Below, piece after piece: positions 1 to 5,552 of a DNA stretch of 8,914 bases (its first letter is position 1; the number at the start of each line of letters is the position of its first letter). The notes beneath the pieces are model-generated. The model made no database searches. It saw nothing but the letters and a program-made list of their open reading frames with translations, and was not told the origin of the DNA. Position numbers and translations under genes: made by a program. This stretch comes from Proteiniphilum sp. UBA5384 (GTDB lineage: Bacteria; Bacteroidota; Bacteroidia; Bacteroidales; Dysgonomonadaceae), in NCBI RefSeq assembly GCF_002410825.1, contig NZ_DHOS01000073.1, forward strand, positions 1-8,914, written 5' to 3'.

Positions 1-239
1 TACATCCGCATTTTGAGCGTTTCGAGATAGTGATTCAACTCACGGTCTTTTACCGTCTTTCCGGAACTGGATTCCCGTCGTTGATCCCACATCTTGACAT
101 GGATACTCCGTTTAGTGGTAATATCGGCAACCTCTCCGTTCACCGTAACACGTAAATAAATAGGGGCTTCTCCATTCTTAAGAAGCCTGTGCCTTCTGAT
201 TACAAAAAGCAAATTGAACGTTGATTTTACTACATTCAT
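1..239 (-). CDS. Tyrosine recombinase (integrase), N-terminal part of a second element, cut by window edge
   Basis: Not in any longer reading frame within the window; I translated the minus strand from the ATG at 239. The first 79 residues start MNVVKSTFNLLFVIRRHRLL and contain KNGEAPIYLRVTVNGE and a KMWDQRR segment. This is the arm-type DNA-binding N-terminal domain typical of Bacteroidetes integrases of mobile elements. The same LLKNG..PIY..V.V.GE pattern occurs in the integrase at 7451-8644, but the rest differs, so the two are distinct integrases and not a duplication. The core-binding and catalytic domains lie outside the window, so activity cannot be judged. Its 5' end faces the direct repeat at 476-492, the same geometry as the other integrase and its repeat. 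I infer that it belongs to a neighbouring element at the same tRNA site. Confidence 0.8.
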   Translation of the reverse strand, partial: MNVVKSTFNLLFVIRRHRLLKNGEAPIYLRVTVNGEVADITTKRSIHVKMWDQRRESSSGKTVKDRELNHYLETLKMRM

Positions 240-366
240 GGGCTTTAAAATTTAGTTTTGCAAAGTTACTTTATGCAGCCCATTAACAAGATATGCAAAT
301 TGTTGAAAATCAACGAATAAAAACCCAAATCGTGGGCAAAAAAATCAGGATAAAAAAGCCCACGAA
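238..366. promoter_or_regulatory. Two inverted TGGGC repeat pairs upstream of the left integrase
   Basis: ATGGGCT (238-244) is inverted as AGCCCAT (277-283), bracketing the integrase promoter. CGTGGGC (331-337) is inverted as GCCCACG (358-364). All four arms share TGGGC/GCCCA. They could be arm-type sites for the left element's recombinase, or an operator, because one arm lies in the promoter spacer. The sequence does not distinguish the two. Confidence 0.35.
261..290 (-). promoter_or_regulatory. Candidate promoter of the left integrase
   Basis: On the minus strand a perfect Bacteroidetes -7 box, TAACTTTG (261-268), is preceded after 18 bp by CTTG (287-290), close to the -33 TTTG/TTG element. 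It lies 21 bp upstream of the ATG at 239. The box is a good match; the spacer is about 1 bp shorter than usual. Confidence 0.5.
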
Positions 367-424
367 TTGTGCCGTGAACAGTGCGTTAAATCGCTATTTT
401 TCGAGGGCAAGGGGGTATAAAGAA

Positions 425-456
425 AAAGCCCTGAAACCATTGGATTTCAGAGCTTT
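425..456 (-). terminator. Intrinsic terminator-like hairpin at the left element's end
   Basis: AAAGCCCTGAAA (425-436) pairs with TTTCAGAGCTTT (445-456) with one mismatch, leaving a short loop. Read on the minus strand the stem is followed by a T-rich run (GGGCTTTTTCTTT), a good intrinsic terminator. It sits 20 bp from the 476-492 repeat, in the same relation as the hairpin at 8812-8850 to the right repeat. In an element inserted directly at the tRNA it would end the tRNA transcript. Confidence 0.55.
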
Positions 457-475
457 GCTTCATTCTTCGAATTAT

Positions 476-492
476 TTTTGCGGTATGGACGG
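476..492. repeat. Attachment-site repeat, distal copy (junction of two elements)
   Basis: TTTTGCGGTATGGACGG is identical to 8852-8868, where it forms the 3' end of tRNA-Asp and 4-5 bases beyond. Here no tRNA body follows; after the core the sequence diverges at once (TAGCTCAC instead of GACTCGAA). A tRNA 3'-end fragment at the far end of an integrase-bearing segment is the classic footprint of site-specific integration. Confidence 0.85.
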
Positions 493-610
493 TAGCTCAC
501 TATTGCATGTAAATGATTTTTATTGATTGATATTTTGGTGTATTTTAATTGTTTATGTGATTTGTATTTTGAAGTCAGGAACGTGAGGATATCATTCGTT
601 ATCAAATTTT

Positions 611-632
611 CCGTCCCTTAAACCGTCCCTTG
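611..632 (+). repeat. Paired arm-type repeats, left end
   Basis: CCGTCCCTTA (611-620) and CCGTCCCTTG (623-632) are direct repeats with a 12-bp period. The same motif pair with the same 12-bp period and orientation occurs at 8780-8801 at the other end. The left pair begins 119 bp inside the core repeat. I infer binding sites for the N-terminal arm-binding domain of the integrase at 7451-8644. The rest of 493-734 contains no gene I can support. Confidence 0.65.
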
Positions 633-700
633 AATTTTCCAATCCTTTTTCTTGATAGTTAAATAACGTTATTCTTCCGCAAGCGTTTTTTGAAGAAAAT

Positions 701-731
701 TTTGCCCTCATTGACAAAATATATAATTTAG
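701..731 (+). promoter_or_regulatory. Candidate promoter of the small membrane protein gene
   Basis: TTTG (701-704), a 19-bp spacer, then TAATTTAG (724-731, one mismatch to TAnnTTTG). Transcription would begin near 738, which is downstream of the ATG at 735 and favours a later start codon for the gene. Confidence 0.45.
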
Positions 732-734
732 GTC

Positions 735-1037
735 ATGAATGTTAATCAATTTTCACCGACTAATAATTTTATCTTTATGCAAACTGAATTTAATTCTATG
801 GGTTTTCTCGCTGTTGTCATTATTATAGCAATCATTGTAAACGCTTTGATTTTGCTATATTATGTTTACGAAATGGCTTGTAAAAATGGGAGAAGTGCTT
901 TCTATTGGGTCATTTTCTCTTTTTGTTTAACTCCGATAATCAGTATAATATTGCTTTCCTGTATTGGGGAAACCGAAGAAAAAAGGAGGGAAAGATTGCT
1001 GAAAGATGAAGAATACCTAAGATTAATGCTAAAATAA
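735..1037 (+). CDS. Small two-helix membrane protein, unknown function
   Basis: Up to 100 residues. Two hydrophobic segments are clear: about residues 23-45 (GFLAVVIIIAIIVNALILLYYV region) and 57-76 (FYWVIFSFCLTPIISIILLS). Between them is a short basic loop (KNGRS), and the C-terminus is highly charged (GETEEKRRERLLKDEEYL). The loop, second helix and GETEEKRRER tail resemble a common uncharacterised Bacteroidetes inner-membrane protein type; no function is known to me. The start is uncertain. ATG at 735 would lie upstream of the transcription start predicted from the promoter at 701-731, so ATG at 777 (86 residues) or 798 (79 residues, just before helix 1) may be the true one. It converges on the XRE gene, with 4 bp between their stops. 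Confidence 0.65.
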   Translation: MNVNQFSPTNNFIFMQTEFNSMGFLAVVIIIAIIVNALILLYYVYEMACKNGRSAFYWVIFSFCLTPIISIILLSCIGETEEKRRERLLKDEEYLRLMLK

Positions 1038-1045
1038 ATCTTTAG
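1017..1045. terminator. Weak shared hairpin between convergent genes
   Basis: CTAAGATT (1017-1024) pairs with AATCTTTAG (1037-1045) with one bulged base. It spans the stop codons of the membrane protein and XRE genes. AT-rich and weak; the only visible candidate for termination here. Confidence 0.25.
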
Positions 1046-1284
1046 TCTAAATTTTTAAAGAACTCCTCCAATGTCATATTATGAGCATCTACCACCTTTA
1101 GAAGAGTTTTCATTGTGATGTTTGCTCCGTTTTCAATTCGGGAGTATTGAACACGGTCAAAGCCTTTCTCGTTGGCAAAATCTTCGGCACTAAGACTTGT
1201 ATTCGCCTTTCGCAAAGCACGAACCCTATTGCCTATTTGAGATAAACGGCTATCTTCTGATATTTGAGTTTTCTTCTTAATCAT
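1042..1284 (-). CDS. XRE-family HTH transcriptional regulator
   Basis: An 80-residue single-domain DNA-binding protein. The helix-turn-helix of the Cro/CI (XRE) type covers about residues 15-77: IGNRVRALRK (first helix), LSAEDFANEKGFDRVQYSRIENG (helices 2-3, with the family's SRIENG signature), then ITMKTLLKVVDAHNMTLEEFF. The short basic N-terminus carries no further domain. It is divergent from the probable nuclease gene at 1424-3031, and the 139-bp gap between them contains inverted and direct repeats. This is the arrangement of a repressor that controls itself and a neighbour, as controller proteins do in some restriction systems. That regulatory link is inference; the family call is secure. 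Confidence 0.88.
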   Translation of the reverse strand: MIKKKTQISEDSRLSQIGNRVRALRKANTSLSAEDFANEKGFDRVQYSRIENGANITMKTLLKVVDAHNMTLEEFFKNLD

Positions 1285-1311
1285 ATATTTTACACGAAAT
1301 TACGGCTAACT

Positions 1312-1356
1312 CCGCATCTATGTAACCGCATAAATAACGTTTGCATATATGCGGTT
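1312..1356. promoter_or_regulatory. Probable operator for the XRE regulator
   Basis: AACCGCATA (1324-1332) and TATGCGGTT (1348-1356) are perfect 9-bp inverted arms separated by 15 bp. A third half-site, CCGCAT (1312-1317), lies 14 bp from the first arm in the same direction. GCATATATGC (1343-1352) is itself a 10-bp palindrome. The right arm ends 18 bp before the TATATTTG box of the rightward promoter, so it covers its -33 position. Binding should block transcription of the nuclease gene. Confidence 0.6.
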
Positions 1357-1373
1357 TTATTGTTGATTATTGC

Positions 1374-1381
1374 TATATTTG
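1374..1381 (+). promoter_or_regulatory. -7 box of the nuclease gene promoter
   Basis: TATATTTG matches the Bacteroidetes -7 consensus TAnnTTTG exactly. A transcript starting near 1388 would give a leader of about 36 nt to the ATG at 1424. No good -33 TTTG is seen at the usual distance; that position is occupied by the operator arm. Confidence 0.5.
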
Positions 1382-1423
1382 TCCAATTTTGAAATTTGTA
1401 TCTAATTGAACAATAGCAATAAA

Positions 1424-3031
1424 ATGAAACATAATCCTTTTGAAGAGTTAAGTATCTCAATTAAGCCCAAAGCCTTATTTCAGGCTTATTCTCATGAAGC
1501 AAACCAAGTCGAAGTAGAAAAGAGAATAGAAGTGCTTGCAAAAATTATATATGCAGGCTATAATCTCAATAAGGTTGTAAATGATTATCTGCAAGGCAAA
1601 GATGCTCTATCAGATAAGATACGCAAGAACGAGATAATAGACACTTTCAATCTATATACCCATGTAATCTTAGATAAGGAAGAAGAAAACGAGCCAAAGA
1701 AACTGCAAGAAGCGATAAATGCTTTTGCTATTGCAATAAAAGAACGATTCACTATCAGAGGTTTATTGATTACTTATTTTGAAAACTCCCAAGACTATTT
1801 ATCTCTAAGCTCTGCAATAGGCATTGATTTGGGAAAAGATATAAGTAAGCAATTACAAGAAAAAGACGAAAAAGAGAACTCGCAACCGCTATGGAAATAT
1901 GTTGAGTTATATTCTTGGTTCAAAGATGTTTTGATGCCCGATATTCGGAATAATAATATCAGATATTGGCTTCCTTCTTTGGAAATGCCGGCAACGCAAA
2001 TAGCAAATGTCTTTATAAAGAAATATCTTCCTGTTGAAGACCACGAATTATTAAAAGCAAATGCAGAACTTAGAAAGGAACGATTATGCGAATTTGCCGA
2101 AAAGATAATCCGAGTTCTTTGGCTGAATGAACCTCTATTTGAGGAGCCTATTTATTTAGTTCGTTGTAACTATACAGGAAAATCGGCTTCCGAATTAGAA
2201 TATTTGTATGAGAATAATATTGTCTCTATTTGTATTCAAGAAGAAGAAATGATAGACCAAAAGTATTTTGATGATTTGATAAACGGCAATAACCCTCCGT
2301 ACAATAGCAAGTTACCCTATATTCAGCGTTTTGTAAATCTTGTAAATTTAGCCAATGAGCAAGATGTTATTGTTATAGCTTCTTTTCTTGGGAGGAATCC
2401 GAAAATAGGCTTGATAAAGAAAGGTTCTGAAATGTTTTGCCGAGAAGGAAACGGATTTAAGTTGTTTTGTCTAAAGATGAAAAGCGTTTATTGTACTCCG
2501 AATTGGGGAGAGCATTTTGATAGCATTGATTTAAGGACTTATCCAATTCTAAAGAGTATAATACCGCAACAAGTAACCATTAGTGCTGTAAACCAGAGAA
2601 AAAATGCTATTTACGGCATTTACTACGGAGTTAAATATCCGTTAGATTTATCTTTAATGACTGATTCTGCGATTGAGGTAATGTGTACCGAGTGGTTGCG
2701 CTCCCGATTCTCAAGCGAATCGTATCGGATTTGTTATCAGATAATACGAACTGGGGGAAACTTTGCCGATGTCGATGTATTGGGAGTAAATAATCAAAAT
2801 AGAATTGTTGCTGCCCAAGTGTCTAATACTTCTGATATAAATCTGGTTAGCAATAAAATAGATAAATTGAAGTCTTTTAGTTCGGACGAAAAAATAATGT
2901 TCTCAAATGTAAATCGCCCCGACCTCGAAAAGATAGATGATTGCCTAAATATATTTATCGGAGACGTTTGGAACGATTTCTATTCAGATTCCTATTATAA
3001 AGTAATGCTTGAGAGGTTGGTAGCTCTATAA
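1424..3031 (+). CDS. Probable modified-DNA-sensing nuclease: EVE/PUA-like domain plus PD-(D/E)XK-like domain
   Basis: 535 residues from ATG 1424. The frame opens at a TTG at 1406, but ATG fits the promoter spacing better and TTG starts are rare in this phylum. Residues about 1-235 are helical and unrecognised. Residues about 243-400 (LVRCNYTGKSASELEYLYEN, a VSICIQ strand, PYIQRFVNLVNLANEQDVIV, then GRNPKIGLIKKG, and QQVTISAVNQ) resemble the EVE/PUA-fold domains that read modified bases in Mrr/McrBC-like proteins. The C-terminus (about 410-490) has GGNFADVDVLGV, then RIVAAQVSNTS and a helix with KIDKLKSF, the order of a restriction-endonuclease fold. The putative acidic pair is D449/D451. Where E-x-K is expected the protein has Q464-V-S466, so activity is uncertain. 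It is divergent from, and probably repressed by, the XRE protein. No methyltransferase is nearby, which suits a type IV-like restriction role. Domain calls are by eye. Confidence 0.5.
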   Translation: MKHNPFEELSISIKPKALFQAYSHEANQVEVEKRIEVLAKIIYAGYNLNKVVNDYLQGKDALSDKIRKNEIIDTFNLYTHVILDKEEENEPKKLQEAINAFAIAIKERFTIRGLLITYFENSQDYLSLSSAIGIDLGKDISKQLQEKDEKENSQPLWKYVELYSWFKDVLMPDIRNNNIRYWLPSLEMPATQIANVFIKKYLPVEDHELLKANAELRKERLCEFAEKIIRVLWLNEPLFEEPIYLVRCNYTGKSASELEYLYENNIVSICIQEEEMIDQKYFDDLINGNNPPYNSKLPYIQRFVNLVNLANEQDVIVIASFLGRNPKIGLIKKGSEMFCREGNGFKLFCLKMKSVYCTPNWGEHFDSIDLRTYPILKSIIPQQVTISAVNQRKNAIYGIYYGVKYPLDLSLMTDSAIEVMCTEWLRSRFSSESYRICYQIIRTGGNFADVDVLGVNNQNRIVAAQVSNTSDINLVSNKIDKLKSFSSDEKIMFSNVNRPDLEKIDDCLNIFIGDVWNDFYSDSYYKVMLERLVAL

Positions 3032-3035
3032 TTCG

Positions 3036-3060
3036 TATCTTTGGAGTCTATAATCCAAAG
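3036..3060 (+). promoter_or_regulatory. Hairpin with embedded -7 box before the replication gene
   Basis: CTTTGGA (3039-3045) and TCCAAAG (3054-3060) form a perfect 7-bp stem with an 8-nt loop, in the 34-bp gap between the nuclease and the replication gene. TATCTTTG (3036-3043), a perfect TAnnTTTG box, overlaps the left arm. The upstream TTG (3017-3019) is only 16 bp away, so the promoter is weak by consensus. It may be an attenuator, an operator, or a Rep binding site. Confidence 0.35.
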
Positions 3061-3065
3061 GTCGC

Positions 3066-4133
3066 ATGGTAGATAGAATAAAAATAACATTAAAGGATTT
3101 CTCTGGGAATTTTGAGAATTGCGAGAATATTACCAAAAAGGAATTTATCGAATATCCTGACAGGAAACAATATGACAATTTTGTCCTCCGCAATAAAACG
3201 GAGCTTGATAGGCATGATTTAAGTATTTCTCAAACAAAGAGAACTGGCATTGTAACTATTGAGGGGAGTATTCGCAAATGGAATTATAACAATGCGACCT
3301 TACTTGATTTAACCCAAACTTCATTTGAAAGAGCTTTACGAAATATAGCAAAAGAATTAAATATCTCTTTTGAGGAATTAAGACAAGGGAATTTCACTCA
3401 ATGCGAAATTGGATTAAATATTAATGTTAGCATTCAAGCAATAGATATTTTACCAATGGTAGTGAACTACAATCATATTGAGCGACATGCTGAGAGAATA
3501 GATGAAGGGACATTGTATTTTATAGGAACTGAAAAAATCGCAAAACTCTACGCAAAACCAAAAGAAGTTGCAGATAAATCTTCTGTAATAAAGCAAGAGC
3601 GACGAAGAGAGGCATTCAAAATAATGCAAGAGAAAGGAAATGATTTTTTGCGAATCGAATTTACATTAAAGTATCAGAAGTCTTTCAATCACCATAAAAT
3701 GAAGCATATCCAGAATTTGGGAGATTTAGTGGATAACTATTCAGACCTATATCGGTTCTTTGCAAGAGAAGTCAATCGGTTCATACTCTTCAATAAGTTG
3801 AGCTACCAGGAAGAATATTTAACCCCTAAAGAGAGACATATTATTTATGGATTAGAAAATTTTGGGTATGAAACGTTTTTGGAAGATTATCAGGCAGAGT
3901 TTGTAGAACGAGCTTCTAAACCAGACACTAAAAAGTCAGCTAAAAGTGATGCTTATAAAAGTGTAATTACCGTTTTGAAAAAGTATGCTTCGCCAGATGA
4001 TTATAATTTTGAAACCTTCAAAAATGATATAAAAGAAACCTTATTTAGAAAAAGTAAGGATGAAAAGGTAGATTTTCCTGAATTATTATGCATTTTAGAG
4101 GGTAATAAGAAGCTTTCCCTTCCTAATAAGTAG
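3066..4133 (+). CDS. Phage/plasmid replication initiator, filamentous-phage gene II (G2P/X)-like
   Basis: 355 residues. The layout matches the gene II/X family of rolling-circle initiators found in Bacteroidetes phages and plasmids: the opening MVDRIKITLKDF (1-12); GSIRKWNYNNAT (67-77), where the family has G-S-[hydrophobic]-K-[aromatic]-N; CEIGLNINV (113-121), the usual E-[FI]-G-[LV]-N-I core strand; IAKLYAKPKE (158-167), the usual [KL]-[IL]-Y-[AD]-K; and LRIEFTLKYQKSF (195-207), the usual R-[FI]-E. Such proteins nick the double-strand origin through a tyrosine and prime rolling-circle replication. I cannot assign the catalytic tyrosine with confidence; Y135 and Y146-152 region residues are candidates only. 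It follows the nuclease by 34 bp, and is followed by about 670 bp of structured noncoding DNA, where its origin may lie. No coat or assembly genes accompany it. Confidence 0.62.
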   Translation: MVDRIKITLKDFSGNFENCENITKKEFIEYPDRKQYDNFVLRNKTELDRHDLSISQTKRTGIVTIEGSIRKWNYNNATLLDLTQTSFERALRNIAKELNISFEELRQGNFTQCEIGLNINVSIQAIDILPMVVNYNHIERHAERIDEGTLYFIGTEKIAKLYAKPKEVADKSSVIKQERRREAFKIMQEKGNDFLRIEFTLKYQKSFNHHKMKHIQNLGDLVDNYSDLYRFFAREVNRFILFNKLSYQEEYLTPKERHIIYGLENFGYETFLEDYQAEFVERASKPDTKKSAKSDAYKSVITVLKKYASPDDYNFETFKNDIKETLFRKSKDEKVDFPELLCILEGNKKLSLPNK

Positions 4134-4149
4134 AGAAAGTAAGGAAAGC
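4112..4149 (+). terminator. Inverted repeat over the end of the replication gene
   Basis: GCTTTCC (4112-4118) and GGAAAGC (4143-4149) are perfect inverted arms enclosing the TAG stop. The loop is about 24 nt and no T-run follows, so this is a poor intrinsic terminator; it may be an RNA processing or protein-binding structure. Confidence 0.3.
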
Positions 4150-4367
4150 ACTATAAGAAAACTCTATATTGGAATATACTGAATATGAAAACCCTTGTAT
4201 TGGGAAATCTAATATTGTTAACTTTAGCTCAAGGATTATTGCATTGTGAATAACAATAAGTTCTTTGTATTTATGTAATATGGAAATGCAATATGGAATG
4301 TACAGAACAACCCTTATATAATTGGGTGCTATTGAGAATAGAGCATATCAGCCGTAATATACAATCG

Positions 4368-4476
4368 AAACGCAACGAATAGCAGAGAATAACAAAGATA
4401 AGTCTCTATAATCGGAGTTGAAACGCAAAGCTCTACCCAGATAATATAAAACCTTTGTGGAAATCTAAACGCAAAG
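4368..4476 (+). repeat. Three AAACGCAA direct repeats (iteron-like)
   Basis: AAACGCAA at 4368-4375 and the longer AAACGCAAAG at 4421-4430 and 4467-4476, spaced 53 and 46 bp start to start. The same orientation and the position downstream of the initiator gene suggest initiator-binding sites. Spacing is not strictly regular, so chance is possible. Confidence 0.35.
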
Positions 4477-4604
4477 ACTTATAGATTGGGAGTACAGTAT
4501 ATTGTTTGCCCTTCGTTGAGCTTTAATCTCGGTAAACGATAGTAGGAGTACCGAAATGTGATACTGGCTTTATAGGCATCTAATTTATTGGAGGTTGGGC
4601 GTAT

Positions 4605-4635
4605 TTCTAAGGCTGAGTGAAGCGAAGCCTTAGAA
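4605..4635. other. Perfect 10-bp stem-loop, candidate origin hairpin
   Basis: TTCTAAGGCT (4605-4614) and AGCCTTAGAA (4626-4635) are perfect inverted arms around the 11-nt loop GAGTGAAGCGA. No T-run follows on either strand, so it is not an ordinary terminator. Extruded hairpins of this size mark the nick site or single-strand origin in rolling-circle replicons; that role is inferred from position. Confidence 0.45.
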
Positions 4636-4656
4636 GGTAGGTTTACGAAGTATATT

Positions 4657-4727
4657 TTGGGGCAAATTTTCGCCCGAATCGTTTTCGTGCCGAATTTTCG
4701 CTTTTCACCCTCGTGGGCTTATTCGGC
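4657..4727. repeat. Cluster of short inverted and direct repeats
   Basis: GGGC (4660-4663) pairs with GCCC (4672-4675), extended by TT/AA across one mismatch. GCCGAA (4689-4694) is inverted as TTCGGC (4722-4727). CCCTCGTGGG (4708-4717) can fold inside that pair. ATTTTCGC recurs at 4667-4674 and 4694-4701. This is the most structure-dense part of the noncoding region. Confidence 0.35.
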
Positions 4728-4803
4728 TTCGCTTTCAATAGAGAAGTGCTGTAAATCGAAAATAAATAAGTAATTTCGTCATGTAAATAGCAATCAATAT
4801 AAT

Positions 4804-5076
4804 ATGAAAGATAACTATCAGAGACATATTCAACTTAGGTGTGCCACTTGCGGTGGAGAGGATTTTAATTTCAATGAAGACAAGTCCTATGTTAAATGCA
4901 ATTTGTGCAATCGGGAATATTTTGGCGGATATGACGAATTGGTCGAATTTAACCAAGAAAATATCAACGAGAGTGTCGAGGCAATGAAAAGTGAAGTTCA
5001 AGATGATTTACAAAAAGAATTGTCCGATATGTTCAAAAAAGCTTTTAAGGGAAATAAGAATATAAAATTCAAATGA
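4804..5076 (+). CDS. Small zinc-ribbon protein, unknown function (operon gene 1)
   Basis: 90 residues. Four cysteines form a zinc ribbon at the N-terminus: C13-A-T-C16 followed by G-G, and C32-N-L-C35. A GGYDE turn leads into an acidic helical tail (about 50-80) that ends in a basic stretch (KKAFKGNKNIKFK). No catalytic motif is seen; an adaptor or nucleic-acid/protein-binding role is possible. Its stop overlaps the next gene's start in ATGA (5073-5076), so the two are translationally coupled. The start at 4804 is the only ATG before the first cysteine pair. A weak -7-like box, TAATTTCG (4771-4778), lies upstream. The family is unknown to me beyond the zinc ribbon. Confidence 0.75.
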   Translation: MKDNYQRHIQLRCATCGGEDFNFNEDKSYVKCNLCNREYFGGYDELVEFNQENINESVEAMKSEVQDDLQKELSDMFKKAFKGNKNIKFK

Positions 5077-5546
5077 GCATGGATATTGTTAGCATAGTTT
5101 TATCGGCTTTCGCAATTGCATTGACGATTATAATGTATTTTAAGCATGATAAGCGATTGAAAAAGCAAGAAGAAAAACTAAACGCCTATCAGTTGAAAAA
5201 GATTGATGAAGAGGAATCCGAAAATAAAAAAGCTCAAGTGAAGGGCAATGTCATAAAAGGAGACAAGGGAAGGCGTGATTTAAGAATCTATAATACAGGA
5301 AAAGCTCCCGCTAAAAATATCTATGTAGAATTTTTAGATAATTATGTAGGGCATGACAATTCAGCGGAAAAGGTAATTGTAATGGATTATCCCACTCCGT
5401 ATGAATTCTTGAATACCAATGACCACTTTGATATTATTATGCACTTATACGCATATAATTCTACCGATGTTTTAAAAGTCAGACTGACTTGGGAAGATGA
5501 TTTTAGTAATCAAAATGAGCATATTCAGCACTTCAAATTAACTTAA
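5073..5546 (+). CDS. Membrane-anchored protein with coiled coil and beta-rich domain (operon gene 2)
   Basis: 157 residues. One N-terminal membrane helix (about 4-23, DIVSIVLSAFAIALTIIMYF) is followed by a charged coiled coil (about 25-55, HDKRLKKQEEKLNAYQLKK and onward). The rest (about 56-157) has alternating short strands, including RRDLRIYNTGKAPAKNIYVEFLD, where NTGKAPAKN is a turn typical of an immunoglobulin-like beta sandwich, and VLKVRLTWEDD near the end. With a short N-terminus and basic residues after the helix, the soluble part probably faces the cytoplasm. ATG 5073 overlaps the upstream stop; ATG 5079 is an equally plausible start. The next gene begins 6 bp after the stop. Function not known to me. 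Confidence 0.75.
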   Translation: MSMDIVSIVLSAFAIALTIIMYFKHDKRLKKQEEKLNAYQLKKIDEEESENKKAQVKGNVIKGDKGRRDLRIYNTGKAPAKNIYVEFLDNYVGHDNSAEKVIVMDYPTPYEFLNTNDHFDIIMHLYAYNSTDVLKVRLTWEDDFSNQNEHIQHFKLT

Positions 5547-5552
5547 TAGAAT

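Larger units (their letters stand above)
4134..4803. other. Structured noncoding region, candidate replication origin
   Basis: 670 bp between the replication gene and the next operon contain no reading frame I can support beyond a 22-codon one at 4185-4253 (hydrophobic, MKTLVLGNLILL start, probably chance). The left part is AT-rich with short direct repeats such as ATATGGAA near 4279 and 4292. The middle has three AAACGCAA copies. The right part (4605-4727) is less AT-rich and has several hairpins. Long noncoding DNA next to a rolling-circle initiator is where the origin or a mobilization origin would be expected. The location is inference. Confidence 0.45.

Noticed and set aside
293..526. 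77-codon plus-strand reading frame
   Set aside because: It runs across the terminator hairpin and the attachment repeat, which explain the sequence better, and its protein shows no recognisable domain.
1406..1423. TTG start giving six extra residues on the nuclease
   Set aside because: ATG at 1424 fits the TATATTTG promoter box with a normal leader, and TTG starts are rare in Bacteroidetes.
4134..4803. CRISPR array or retron-type RNA in the noncoding region
   Set aside because: Repeats are only 8-10 bp with irregular spacing, and there is no cas gene or reverse transcriptase in the window.
4735..5001. 88-codon minus-strand reading frame
   Set aside because: Antisense to the zinc-ribbon gene with its clear cysteine pairs and coupled operon; a shadow frame.
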